A stretch of 47,901 nucleotides of DNA from Magnetospirillum sp. UT-4 (GTDB taxonomy: Bacteria; Pseudomonadota; Alphaproteobacteria; Rhodospirillales; Magnetospirillaceae). The notes beneath the pieces are model-generated. The model was given only the letters and a program-made list of their open reading frames with translations, was not told where the DNA came from and did no database searches. The position numbers and the translations under genes are program-made. Shown piece after piece: positions 1-7,041 of this stretch. The stretch's first letter is position 1, and each line of letters opens with the position of its first letter. The stretch covers positions 1 through 47,901 of the forward strand of contig NZ_CACVCG010000055.1 of NCBI RefSeq assembly GCF_902729435.1. The letters run 5' to 3'.

Positions 1-62
1 CGCTCTAGTGGGAGGCCGCGAGCCCCGGCCCGATGCCGCACTCGGTATCACTGGAGAGAATA

Positions 63-1730
63 TCACCGTATTCTAGTAGAACTGGCGTATGTGCATATTC
101 CGTGCTTGCCAAGGTTGGGGTCGAGGGTTCGAATCCCTTCGCCCGCTCCAACACTATAGTGCTTCTGGCGATCGGGCTCAGTCCCGAACGCCAGAAAGCG
201 TGCCAAGATCCCATTCATCATGATCTTCGTCTCGCCGCGGCGCTCGCCGGGGAGAACGTCGATCGACTGGATCATGGGACGCAGGACGGCCATCGCCTCC
301 CGCCGGGCCTGGTCATCACCCTCCATCAGCCGCGATAGCTCGCCGACCGCCTTTTTATAGGCGTCGACCGCGCGCGGGTGCAGCAGCACCACGTTGTCCT
401 CTTCCTCGATGGTGGCCAGCTTGGCGGTGACGTCGTCGCGCTCGCGCTCGAGCTTGGCCAGCCGATCGCCCAAGACCTTGGAATAGCCGTGCTCGGCGAT
501 GGCGTCGGCGAGGTTGGCGATCTCCTTCTCCAGCGCCGGCAGCCGCTTCTTCAGGTCGGCCTGGCGGCGCCCGCTCTCGACCTGCAGGCGCTTGCGCTCC
601 TCATGATAGGTCTTGAGGTATTCGGCCAGAACCTCGGGCGCCAGCAGCTTGGCGGTGATGCCGTCGAGCACGCGCTGCTCGAGGTCGGCGATCCTGATCG
701 TGTGTCCATTCGAGCATGCCTCGGCGCCGGCTTCCTTGCGGCGGGTACAGGCCATGCGGTCGCGATTGTTGACGGTATAGGAAGCGCCGCAGCAGCCGCA
801 GCGCACCAGGCCCGACAGGATGTGCTTCGGCCGCCGCAGCCGATGCGTGGGGTAATGCTTGTTCTGCTGCTTCAGGCGCTGCACGCGCTCCCACAGGGCG
901 TCGGGGATGATGCGCAGCTCGGGCATCTCCTTGACCACCCACTTGTCGGGCGGGTTCATGCGGATCTGGTACTTGCCGGTCTCGGGATCCTTGAACTTGC
1001 TCGAGCGGTTGAACACCATCCGGCCGGTGTAGAGTTCGTTGTAGAGGAAGCCCGTCTGGCGTTGACGGTTTCCGTTGATGGTCGACGCGAACCATTCGCC
1101 GCCGCTCGGCGCCGGGATGCCGCGGCGGTTGAGGTCGGCGGCGATGGCGCGCGGGCTTTCCCCCCTGGCGAAGCGGTCGAAGATCTCGAAGACGACGGGC
1201 CCCTGCTCCGGGTGGATCTCGCGCAGGCCCTTGATGACCTCGCCCCTGGCGTCGAACTCGCGCTTCAGGCGGTAGCCGTAGGCCAAGCCTGCCTGCGCCA
1301 GCCCCGCCTCGGCGCGCCCGATCTGGCCGCGCTTCACCTTGGCGGCCAGCTGCTTCAGGAACAGGGCGTTCATGGTGCCCTTGAGCCCGATGTGCAGCTC
1401 GTTGATCTCGCCTTCTTCGGAAGTGAACAGCTTGACGCCGAGGAACTCCAGCCGCTGGTAGATGGTGGCGGTGTCCGCCTGGTTGCGCGACACGCGGTCG
1501 AGGGCCTCGGCCATCACCGCGTCGAAGCGCCCGCTCTTGGCGTCCTCGAGCAACCGCATGCAGGTCGGCCGGGTGATCAGGGCGCCGCCCGAAATGGCGT
1601 ATTCGGGATAGACCTCGGCGACCTCGCCCCCCATCTCGGCGATCTTGGCGCGGCACAGCCGCACCTGATCGTCGATCGAGTGCTCACTCTGGTTGTCGTC
1701 GGAATAGCGGGCGTAGATGGCGAAACGCAT
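63..1730 (-). CDS. Large serine recombinase (phage integrase)
   Basis: The 555-residue product has the resolvase catalytic domain at about 1-140 with the nucleophile Ser10 in YARYSDDNQ and conserved Arg8. A recombinase DNA-binding domain follows (about 145-290), then a zinc ribbon with Cys311, Cys314, Cys328 and Cys339, and a coiled coil at about 370-440. It would catalyse attP x attB integration and, with a directionality factor, excision. ATG 1730 follows the 53-aa gene by six bases, so it ends the leftward early operon. The last ~24 codons (139 down to 63) are chromosomal, because attL lies inside the ORF. In the circular phage the frame runs into 34242-34200 and stops at 34202-34200, giving about 544 residues. 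The prophage tail is the antisense of tRNA and is probably not functional. Confidence 0.95.
   Translation of the reverse strand: MRFAIYARYSDDNQSEHSIDDQVRLCRAKIAEMGGEVAEVYPEYAISGGALITRPTCMRLLEDAKSGRFDAVMAEALDRVSRNQADTATIYQRLEFLGVKLFTSEEGEINELHIGLKGTMNALFLKQLAAKVKRGQIGRAEAGLAQAGLAYGYRLKREFDARGEVIKGLREIHPEQGPVVFEIFDRFARGESPRAIAADLNRRGIPAPSGGEWFASTINGNRQRQTGFLYNELYTGRMVFNRSSKFKDPETGKYQIRMNPPDKWVVKEMPELRIIPDALWERVQRLKQQNKHYPTHRLRRPKHILSGLVRCGCCGASYTVNNRDRMACTRRKEAGAEACSNGHTIRIADLEQRVLDGITAKLLAPEVLAEYLKTYHEERKRLQVESGRRQADLKKRLPALEKEIANLADAIAEHGYSKVLGDRLAKLERERDDVTAKLATIEEEDNVVLLHPRAVDAYKKAVGELSRLMEGDDQARREAMAVLRPMIQSIDVLPGERRGETKIMMNGILARFLAFGTEPDRQKHYSVGAGEGIRTLDPNLGKHGICTYASSTRIR
105..150 (+). 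pseudogene. 3' half of a tRNA-Gly(GCC), 5' half missing
   Basis: The stretch contains the anticodon loop CTTGCCAAG (anticodon GCC), the variable region, a T-arm (GAGGG, TTCGAAT, CCCTT pair correctly), the acceptor 3' strand CGCCCGC, U73 and CCA. This is the 3' half of bacterial tRNA-Gly(GCC). The expected partner of the acceptor (GCGGGCG) and the D-arm are not found upstream at about 75-104, so it cannot fold as a full tRNA. It looks like the duplicated 3' end left by an integration event at an intact tRNA-Gly further left. The prophage attL lies in its last bases. Its antisense translation gives the familiar spurious GIRTLDPNLGK-type peptide at the end of the integrase ORF. Confidence 0.75.
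139..151. repeat. attL core, 13-bp direct repeat
   Basis: TCGCCCGCTCCAA occurs here and at 34243-34255. Upstream, CCC plus one mismatch extends the similarity to 135-151. The core overlaps the acceptor end of the tRNA-Gly remnant and lies inside the integrase reading frame. Confidence 0.8.
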
Positions 1731-1736
1731 GAACGG

Positions 1737-1898
1737 TTAGTCCCGGGTGGTGGCCAGCTTCCGGGCCTCCTCCTCCTCGCGATGATGAGCCCGTGCCACC
1801 GCACGCGCAATGATCCTGGCGAGCTCAAGGATGCCCTGCTCGGGATCTGGCGGCGGCGACACGGGGTCCGCAAGGGGAGAAGTGACACGACGGGGCAT
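1737..1898 (-). CDS. Small charged helical protein, unknown
   Basis: This 53-residue ORF begins MPRRVTSPLADP, has an alpha-helical stretch (about 22-40) and an acidic run of four Glu. It starts 11 bases after the ParB-like gene stops and ends six bases before the integrase ATG. The spacing supports a real cotranscribed gene. Small helical proteins next to serine integrases are sometimes recombination directionality factors, but those are too diverse to recognise by sequence, so that role is only a guess. Confidence 0.55.
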   Translation of the reverse strand: MPRRVTSPLADPVSPPPDPEQGILELARIIARAVARAHHREEEEARKLATTRD

Positions 1899-1909
1899 GG
1901 TGGGTGGGC

Positions 1910-3580
1910 CTACTCCGCCGCCGCCGAGGCCGCGATCGCGGCATCCTCGATGTCACGCTGCGCCGGCAGCAGGATCTCGGGGATGGCGACCTGATAGTGA
2001 CGGGCCAGCGCCACCACCAAGGGCGAGATCCCGCCTTCGCTCCAATAGGCGACGTTGAAGCCGGCGGCGATCGTCTCGGCGATCGCGGTGGCCATCGCCT
2101 CTTCCGGCATCTGCAGCAGGATCGCCCATATGGTCGCGGGATCGCTGTCTTCCTTGAAGTTGTGGCGGCCCGACCACTGAGCGACGGGTCCGACATGGCC
2201 GGCGAGTTTCGACAATGCGCCGCCGTTGACGAGGTTCTTCAGGAGCCCGTCCCCGCTCAGTCCGCGCGCCGGCGACTTGTGCCGATGAGTGGCCCCGAGT
2301 TCGTAGAAGTAGAGCCGCATGGCCATGGCCGGGTCGGATGCGATAAGGGGCTGCAGGTCGGCCCGCAGGCGCTCGCACGCCTTCTGTCGGGCTTCCTGCT
2401 GCTCCTGCTCCGCGCGGCGCCGTTCGACCTCGGCCGGGTCTTCGTGGCGGTTCTCCCTCTTGGCAAGGCCCTTATGGATTTCGACGATGCCGCTGTAGTT
2501 GCTGAAATGGACCACGGCGCCGGCGGTCCCGTCATCGACCTGGTCGTAGCGGTAATGCGAGAACGAGTAGCTCTCCTCGAACTCGGCCCATGCCCACACC
2601 TTCTTCAGCTCGGCGGCTTTGGCCTTGGCAGCGGCCCGCTGCAGCTCCATGAACTGCTTCTTGTCGGCGAAGTACCGCGTTCCCGTCTCGGGGTTCTCGA
2701 CGATCTGGCCGGTGTATGCGGCTTCCTCGAACACGGCCCGGCTCACCGGCACCAGGTCGCCGGTGATCGCTTCGCGCAGGCGCTCGGCGCTCCAGGCTCC
2801 GACGCCCTTCTTCAGCAGGTCCCTCTGCTGTTTGAAGTCGGCCATGGTGAGGTGGCGCGCATGGGTGAAGGTGATCTTTCCATCGCGCAGCGCCTGCTGG
2901 ATCTCGGGCGCCAGCCGCTCGACCAGCGCGAGGCGCTGCTGGACGAACCGCTGGCCCTTGGGCTTGCCGATCGCCTCGGCGATAGTGCGGGTGGTCCACT
3001 TCGCCGGATCCAGCTGCTGCAGTTGGGCGAACGCGGCAGCTTCCTCCATCGGGTTGACATCGACGCGCTGCAGGTTCTCGAGCAGCGCCAACGCCAGATG
3101 CTGGGCGGCGTCGGCCTGAATGATCCGAACGGGCACCCCGTTGTCGCGGATCTCGATGGGGAGGCGGGCTTCGCTGGCCATCAGCTCGAGGGCTCGCCAG
3201 CGGCGCTCGCCGGCGACGATGCGGAAGAGGTCGGGCTTCTCCTCATCGGGTCGCACGACCAGGTTCTGCAGCAACCCCTGGGCGGCGATGCTGGCGGCAA
3301 GGTCGCGGATGCCTTCGTCGTCGAAGGTGCGGCGCGGGTTTAGGAGCGACGGCTGGATCTGCAGCAGGGGAATGCGCCGCAGGGCGGGATCGCTGGTCGC
3401 GGCCGCCGGCGCGGGGGTGTCGCCGGCGGGGGCGTACTTGCCGTGGCGCAGGCGGGAGATCAGCGAGGCGTCGACGCCGTATTCCTTGGCGAGGCCGGCA
3501 TTGGTGAGGTCGGGGTCGGCGGCCAAACGGGCGCGGATCTCGTCCATCTGTTCGGGGGTGAGCTTGCTCTTGGGAGGCAT
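1910..3580 (-). CDS. ParB/Spo0J-like DNA-binding protein
   Basis: The 556-residue protein opens with a small helix-turn-helix (about 8-48, with GLAKEYGVDASLISRLRHG). A ParB N-terminal domain follows (about 68-185) with GERRWRA at 124-130 and ENLQR at 168-172, the nucleotide-binding motifs of the ParB/Spo0J superfamily. The central KorB/ParB-like HTH spans about 195-245. The C-terminal 300 residues are unassigned. In chromosomes and plasmids this family binds palindromic parS sites as CTP-dependent clamps; many phage members act in regulation or replication instead. No ParA ATPase is seen in the window. A perfect 15-bp palindrome repeated seven times in the prophage sits 14 bases upstream of this start codon and is a candidate binding site and autoregulatory operator. 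Confidence 0.88.
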   Translation of the reverse strand: MPPKSKLTPEQMDEIRARLAADPDLTNAGLAKEYGVDASLISRLRHGKYAPAGDTPAPAAATSDPALRRIPLLQIQPSLLNPRRTFDDEGIRDLAASIAAQGLLQNLVVRPDEEKPDLFRIVAGERRWRALELMASEARLPIEIRDNGVPVRIIQADAAQHLALALLENLQRVDVNPMEEAAAFAQLQQLDPAKWTTRTIAEAIGKPKGQRFVQQRLALVERLAPEIQQALRDGKITFTHARHLTMADFKQQRDLLKKGVGAWSAERLREAITGDLVPVSRAVFEEAAYTGQIVENPETGTRYFADKKQFMELQRAAAKAKAAELKKVWAWAEFEESYSFSHYRYDQVDDGTAGAVVHFSNYSGIVEIHKGLAKRENRHEDPAEVERRRAEQEQQEARQKACERLRADLQPLIASDPAMAMRLYFYELGATHRHKSPARGLSGDGLLKNLVNGGALSKLAGHVGPVAQWSGRHNFKEDSDPATIWAILLQMPEEAMATAIAETIAAGFNVAYWSEGGISPLVVALARHYQVAIPEILLPAQRDIEDAAIAASAAAE

Positions 3581-3590
3581 GGTCGGTCTC

Positions 3591-3812
3591 CTAGCGAACG
3601 GCGTTCGCCGGGTCGGCGTCGGCGTTGAGGGTGACGGGGCGGCGGGCCTGCATGGCGAGGGCCGCCGGGTAGAGGTCGCGGATCTCGTCGGGGTGGAAAC
3701 CGCGGCGCTGCAGGGCGGCGTCGGTGACGGTGCCGTGCAGGAACAGCTCGGCCGAGATGGCGGCGGCCAGGTCGCGGGCGCGGGCGTAGCGGTTGGCGGG
3801 GAGCTTCGTCAT
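3591..3812 (-). CDS. Hypothetical phage protein (73 aa)
   Basis: The product starts MTKLPANRYARARDLAAAIS and ends PANAVR. I do not recognise a family. The ATG at 3812 was chosen because it lies seven bases after the preceding gene's stop; an upstream Met in the same frame would overlap that gene by 44 bases. The last five codons plus the stop are formed by the 15-bp palindrome GCGAACGCCGTTCGC. The gene belongs to the leftward early operon. Confidence 0.65.
   Translation of the reverse strand: MTKLPANRYARARDLAAAISAELFLHGTVTDAALQRRGFHPDEIRDLYPAALAMQARRPVTLNADADPANAVR
3594..3608. repeat. 15-bp palindrome copy 1 (upstream of parB-like gene)
   Basis: GCGAACGGCGTTCGC is a perfect inverted repeat around one central base. 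This copy overlaps the end of the 73-aa gene and the region just before the Shine-Dalgarno of the ParB-like gene, a position suited to autoregulation. Confidence 0.8.
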
Positions 3813-3819
3813 GGCGCGC

Positions 3820-4464
3820 CTACCAGCCCGGATACAGGGCGACCAGCTGGTGCCAGTCGGCACGGGCCTGGTCGTCGGCGCGGATGACCGGCAGCGCCTC
3901 GGCGGCGTGCCAGTTGGACCAGCGGCCGAGCCAGGTCTTGTCGTCGGCCGCGCCGCGGTACAGCGTCACGATGGTCGCCACCAGCATGCGCTGCAGATCG
4001 CTCATCCCCTTGATGGCGGCCTTGAAGGCCTGCATGTCGCGGTCGCCCTGGGCGCCCTCGGCGTAGCCCAAGGGGCGGAAGGTCTCCAACCGCTTGGGCT
4101 GGTCGGGTTCGAAGTAGAAGCAGCCCCACAGCTGGTGACGGTTGCACAGCTGGGCGAGATGCGCCGCGAACGGCCCGCGGTTGCTCCAGAACGGGGGCTC
4201 GACCTTGGCGCCGCCGATCGCGGCCAGGGCCATGGCCTCGTCCTCGTCCATGTGCGGCCGCTTGGCGACCAGGTCGACCAGGCGCGTCTTGGGAAAGCGG
4301 CCGCGGGCGAAGGCCGGGCTGATGGCGGCGATGGCGGCCAGCGCCACGGGCATGCGGGAGTGATGGACGTAAGCGGTCTCGGCTAGGCTCATGTCGGTGA
4401 ACTCGAGCGAGCCGTCGTCCTGCAGCTCGATGCCGAACTCGGCAAGGATGTCTTCGGTGCTCAT
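3820..4464 (-). CDS. Hypothetical phage protein (214 aa)
   Basis: The product is 214 residues, soluble, rich in Trp and aromatic residues in its C-terminal half (LWGCFYFEPDQ, WLGRWSNWHAAE). No signal peptide or membrane segment is visible and I do not recognise a domain. A GGAGGGG Shine-Dalgarno lies about ten bases before ATG 4464. It is in the leftward early operon between small regulators and the ParB-like gene. Confidence 0.75.
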   Translation of the reverse strand: MSTEDILAEFGIELQDDGSLEFTDMSLAETAYVHHSRMPVALAAIAAISPAFARGRFPKTRLVDLVAKRPHMDEDEAMALAAIGGAKVEPPFWSNRGPFAAHLAQLCNRHQLWGCFYFEPDQPKRLETFRPLGYAEGAQGDRDMQAFKAAIKGMSDLQRMLVATIVTLYRGAADDKTWLGRWSNWHAAEALPVIRADDQARADWHQLVALYPGW

Positions 4465-4559
4465 GGTCGTGTTGCCCCTCCGTGGGCGAAAGCGGGTCCC
4501 CTACTGGAAAAGAAGCCCCCGGCAACGTCCGTTGGTACGCCGGGCGGCGAAAAAAATTT

Positions 4560-4784
4560 TCAGCCGGGGTTGGTGGTGGCGGGTCGGGGCCTATGGCCCC
4601 GGGCCCGGAGATTGACCTGGGTGGCGAAGGCATCGGCTTCGCGCGGGCTGAGGCAGGCCATCTTGATGACGGGGCCGTCCCCGTCGGGCGACGGCCACCA
4701 GGTCAAGAGCCCGGCCGCCTGCAGCTGGGCGAGCGAGGCCTCGACATAGACGAGGCCCCGATCGGTGATGACCCGGGCGGTCAT
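4560..4784 (-). CDS. Hypothetical phage protein (74 aa)
   Basis: The 74-residue product (MTARVITDRGLVYVEASLAQ...) overlaps the previous gene by an ATGA (4784-4781), which indicates translational coupling. No known family is recognised. About 95 bases without a gene follow it before the next ORF. Confidence 0.65.
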   Translation of the reverse strand: MTARVITDRGLVYVEASLAQLQAAGLLTWWPSPDGDGPVIKMACLSPREADAFATQVNLRARGHRPRPATTNPG

Positions 4785-5170
4785 GCGCCGGCGTCCTTAC
4801 CGGGCTCGACGCCGTCCATGGCATCGAGAGCGGCGTTGTATTCCACCCAGGTTTGGAGCGACCACGGGCGCGCGCCCGTTGCGTCCTCCTTCAGGCAGTT
4901 GCCGTGGTAGGCGGCCATGAACGCCCGCAGCCCGTGCTTCCCGTAGTGAGCGGGATTGGCCTTGGCCGCTGCCAGGAATTCCCGGAGCGGGGCCGTCATC
5001 AGGCCCTCGCCGCGCGGCCCACATGGCAGGCCGTGCCCGACGCCGGTTTCCATGCGTCCGAGGTGGCCCGGATTGTCGGTCCACCAGCAGGTGTTCATAG
5101 CGAAGTACGCCGTCGGCTGAACGCTGCGCTTCACCTGGTCGAAATCGACTATTGGGACGATGAGGATCAT
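4781..5170 (-). CDS. Hypothetical phage protein (129 aa)
   Basis: The product starts MILIVPIVDFDQVKRSVQPT. ATG 5170 was chosen because it overlaps the stop of the upstream XRE gene as ATGA; the longer frame starting at 5287 would lie inside that gene. There are conserved-looking aromatic stretches (AYFAMNTCWWTDNPG) but no recognised domain. Confidence 0.7.
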   Translation of the reverse strand: MILIVPIVDFDQVKRSVQPTAYFAMNTCWWTDNPGHLGRMETGVGHGLPCGPRGEGLMTAPLREFLAAAKANPAHYGKHGLRAFMAAYHGNCLKEDATGARPWSLQTWVEYNAALDAMDGVEPGKDAGA

Positions 5171-5403
5171 GCGAAGAACCAGTCCAGAGGGCGGCCGACG
5201 GCGGTCGCGATGGCGTGAAGGCGGGACGCCGAGACGCGGTTGCGGCCGCGCTCGTACATCCGCACCTGAGCCCAGGTGACGCCGCATTCGCGGCCGAGGC
5301 GGTCGAGGGTGAGCCCGCTGGCGATGCGGGCCTCCCGGATGCGGGCGCCGATCTGCCGGTCGACCGGGCCGACGCGCGGGATGAAGGGGCGCTTGCGCTC
5401 CAT
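5167..5403 (-). CDS. XRE-family HTH regulator (78 aa)
   Basis: The 78-residue protein is essentially one Cro/CI-type helix-turn-helix: IREARIASGLTLDRLGRECG and VTWAQVRMYERGRNRVSASR match the five-helix XRE fold with the recognition helix around residues 43-56. It is the second XRE protein of the leftward operon and has no oligomerisation domain. Likely a phage transcription regulator; its target is unknown. Confidence 0.85.
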   Translation of the reverse strand: MERKRPFIPRVGPVDRQIGARIREARIASGLTLDRLGRECGVTWAQVRMYERGRNRVSASRLHAIATAVGRPLDWFFA

Positions 5404-5412
5404 GGGCTCCCC

Positions 5413-5676
5413 CTATTCGCCCTCGGCGACCGGCCCCGCCTCATCGGCGGAGACGATCTCGACGCGTTCGACCGGGTATCGCAGGATGTTCCCATCCTCG
5501 AACTCGACCAGGTCGCCAGCCAGCCAGTCCGGGTCGCCGGACGCGGGCGCCACCTGGCGGCCGTTCCAGCACCATCCCTGGAAGGGCTGGGTGTCGACGA
5601 TCTTCCCGCCCTCGATGTCGAAGCGCAGGAAGTCCTGGCCGTGGTCGGCCAGGTGCAGCCGGATGCGATCTCCCAT
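5413..5676 (-). CDS. Hypothetical acidic phage protein (87 aa)
   Basis: The product (MGDRIRLHLADHGQDFLRFD...) is acidic and beta-rich by appearance (DFLRFDIEGGKIVDTQPFQG, DLVEFEDGNILRY). It lies nine bases from both neighbouring XRE genes in the same operon. I recognise no family. Confidence 0.7.
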   Translation of the reverse strand: MGDRIRLHLADHGQDFLRFDIEGGKIVDTQPFQGWCWNGRQVAPASGDPDWLAGDLVEFEDGNILRYPVERVEIVSADEAGPVAEGE

Positions 5677-5685
5677 GGCTCGCCC

Positions 5686-6180
5686 CTACTCGGCCGGCGC
5701 CGGCGTGGGCGCCAGCGACTTAATCAGGGAGTAGATGCCATCGCGGGTGTTCTCGTCGGCGATGGACTTGAAGTTTCGCACCAGTTCGAGGGTGCGACGG
5801 TCGGCGAACTCGCCGCCGTCGAAGGTGTGCGACGGCGGCGCGGTGCCGGCGACCACGGCGGCCGGGCTGGCGGCGGCGACGGCGGCCGGCATGTCGTCGA
5901 AGAAGAAGCTGACGGGCACGTCCAGCACCCGGGCCAGATCCCACAGGCGCGAACCGGAGCAACGGTTGGCGCCGCGCTCGTACTTCTGCACCTGTTGGAA
6001 CGTCAGCCCCAGCTTGTGGCCGAGGGCCTCCTGGCTGATCCCCAGCAGCACCCGACGCAGCCGGATGCGCGAGCCGATATGGACGTCGACGGGGTTGGGG
6101 GCGCCGTCATCGAGACGGCCGCGAGAGGTGCGACGGCGCTTGGACGCAACCGGCACACGCGACGGGACAGATGCGGACAT
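5686..6180 (-). CDS. XRE-family HTH regulator, first gene of the leftward operon
   Basis: This 164-residue protein has a basic N-terminal tail (about 1-30), an XRE helix-turn-helix (about 35-92; SQEALGHKLGLTFQQVQKYE) and an Ala/Pro-rich linker followed by a helical C-terminal part (about 130-158). The arrangement matches XRE regulators common in alphaproteobacteria and their phages. It is the promoter-proximal gene behind the leftward promoter with two operators, so it should be shut off in the lysogen and made on induction. Confidence 0.85.
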   Translation of the reverse strand: MSASVPSRVPVASKRRRTSRGRLDDGAPNPVDVHIGSRIRLRRVLLGISQEALGHKLGLTFQQVQKYERGANRCSGSRLWDLARVLDVPVSFFFDDMPAAVAAASPAAVVAGTAPPSHTFDGGEFADRRTLELVRNFKSIADENTRDGIYSLIKSLAPTPAPAE

Positions 6181-6213
6181 GGAAACGGAACTCCATCAGG
6201 TTGTGATGGAGGG

Positions 6214-6242
6214 ACAATGTCACGTTACGTGACACGCGGCAA
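6214..6242 (-). promoter_or_regulatory. Candidate leftward early promoter (PL-like)
   Basis: Read on the minus strand, TTGCCG (6242-6237) and CATTGT (6219-6214) are separated by exactly 17 bases that contain operator TGTCACGTAACGTGACA. The rightward promoter at 7005-7033 has the same -35 pentamer, the same spacing and the operator in the same register. Start codon 6180 would lie about 27 bases past the predicted start of transcription. Confidence 0.6.
6218..6234. promoter_or_regulatory. Operator OL1-like (17-bp palindrome)
   Basis: TGTCACGTTACGTGACA has perfect 8-bp arms around a central base. It lies inside the spacer of the candidate leftward promoter, so bound repressor would block RNA polymerase. 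Confidence 0.75.
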
Positions 6243-6250
6243 GCGCCATT

Positions 6251-6267
6251 TGTCACCCTTTGTGACA
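6251..6267. promoter_or_regulatory. Operator OL2-like
   Basis: TGTCACCCTTTGTGACA keeps the TGTCAC-N5-GTGACA arms. Its centre is 33 bp from the first left operator, about three helical turns, which suits cooperative repressor binding. Confidence 0.72.
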
Positions 6268-6355
6268 TTGGGCTCGCCACGGTGTGGTGATCCGCTTTGA
6301 GCCCGATAGCGCCTTATGGGAAGTTCAACCATCAATAACCGTTTGGGTGAATGCG

Positions 6356-6646
6356 ATGGTGATCCCGGACCTATTTAGGTTCAGGCGAGAGTTCCCTCTC
6401 ATTCGGACCTTCTTTGTGAAGCTGGGTCTGGTGCAGCGCTCGACGCACGTAGTTGGGCTGTCGCTCGAAGCTAACAACGGTGAGCTGCGCCTGCGGAACT
6501 ACACTCGAGACAGTGAATACGCCAGCGATCGCGCGGCGCAAGAGGCGCGACGTCTGCTGGCGGCTCAGTATGTCGTCATCCCAAATGACCGTGAGATATT
6601 GGACCAGCTAGGCCGATGGTTCATTGACCTGGCTAAGCGCGACTGA
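6356..6646 (+). CDS. Unknown protein inside the immunity region (possible moron)
   Basis: The 96-residue product starts MVIPDLFRFRREFPLIRTFF; an in-frame GTG at 6284 would give 120 residues. ATG 6356 was preferred because GGGTGA lies a few bases upstream. It is soluble with an aromatic N-terminal half and no recognised domain. The local base composition is clearly less GC-rich than the neighbours, and it runs opposite to the repressor gene it faces. Lambda carries rexBA in the same slot between OL and cI. A lysogen-expressed exclusion or fitness role is possible but not shown. Confidence 0.6.
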   Translation: MVIPDLFRFRREFPLIRTFFVKLGLVQRSTHVVGLSLEANNGELRLRNYTRDSEYASDRAAQEARRLLAAQYVVIPNDREILDQLGRWFIDLAKRD

Positions 6647-6652
6647 GCTGCC

Positions 6653-6955
6653 TTACCCGCCAGCCTGGGAAGATCTGGACAATAGAGGTTCGATCTTGGT
6701 GGCCAGCGAATGGGGCATGCCGCCGAGCTGCCCTCGGTAGATCCAATCCAGCGTCACGCCGTACCTGTCAGCTAGGCGCACCACTGCCAGCGGATCTGGC
6801 ATGCGGTCGCCTCGCTCCCAGTTGGTGTAGGCCGTGCGCGTTACGCCGATGCTGAGTGCCAGCTGTTCCTGCGTCAATCCGAGCGCTTCCCGCGTCGCTC
6901 GCAGACGCTGGCCAATCACCCGCATGGCGTCTGGTTTGTCCATATCTTGGGGCAT
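6653..6955 (-). CDS. CI-type XRE repressor
   Basis: The 100-residue product has an N-terminal HTH (about 8-62; LTQEQLALSIGVTRTAYTNW) and a short C-terminal tail (about 65-100). It diverges from a Cro-like gene and is flanked on both sides by the shared 17-bp operators, the standard position of a lysogeny repressor. It lacks a LexA/S24 peptidase domain, so induction would not use RecA-stimulated self-cleavage. ATG 6955 lies next to a degenerate operator (6956-6972); alternatives are ATG 6943 and a longer frame from 7030 that would run through both right operators and is unlikely. Confidence 0.8.
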   Translation of the reverse strand: MPQDMDKPDAMRVIGQRLRATREALGLTQEQLALSIGVTRTAYTNWERGDRMPDPLAVVRLADRYGVTLDWIYRGQLGGMPHSLATKIEPLLSRSSQAGG

Positions 6956-6972
6956 GCTCACAAACTGTGACA
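6956..6972. promoter_or_regulatory. Degenerate operator abutting the repressor start
   Basis: GCTCACAAACTGTGACA matches TGTCAC-N5-GTGACA at 10 of 12 arm positions. It touches the repressor start codon, where bound repressor could limit its own synthesis. Confidence 0.5.
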
Positions 6973-7004
6973 CCCCATCTTGAGGCGCACGCCACTTTTT
7001 TGTG

Positions 7005-7033
7005 TTGCCTGATGTCACAATGGGTGACATGTA
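7005..7033 (+). promoter_or_regulatory. Candidate rightward early promoter (PR-like)
   Basis: TTGCCT (7005-7010) and CATGTA (7028-7033) are 17 bases apart with the operator in the spacer, as at the leftward promoter. Transcription would start near 7040, so the Cro-like message (ATG 7042) would be leaderless or nearly so. Confidence 0.55.
7013..7029. promoter_or_regulatory. Operator OR1-like
   Basis: TGTCACAATGGGTGACA has the same 6-bp arms and 5-bp spacing as the left operators and the same position relative to the promoter elements. Confidence 0.75.
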
Positions 7034-7041
7034 TATTGCCC

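Noticed and set aside
63-138. C-terminal GIRTLDPNLGK-type tail as a real protein motif
   Set aside because: It is the antisense translation of the tRNA-Gly 3' half, a known annotation artefact.
378-1994. 538-codon plus-strand frame opposite the integrase
   Set aside because: The minus strand encodes a clear serine integrase with catalytic and zinc motifs; this frame has none.
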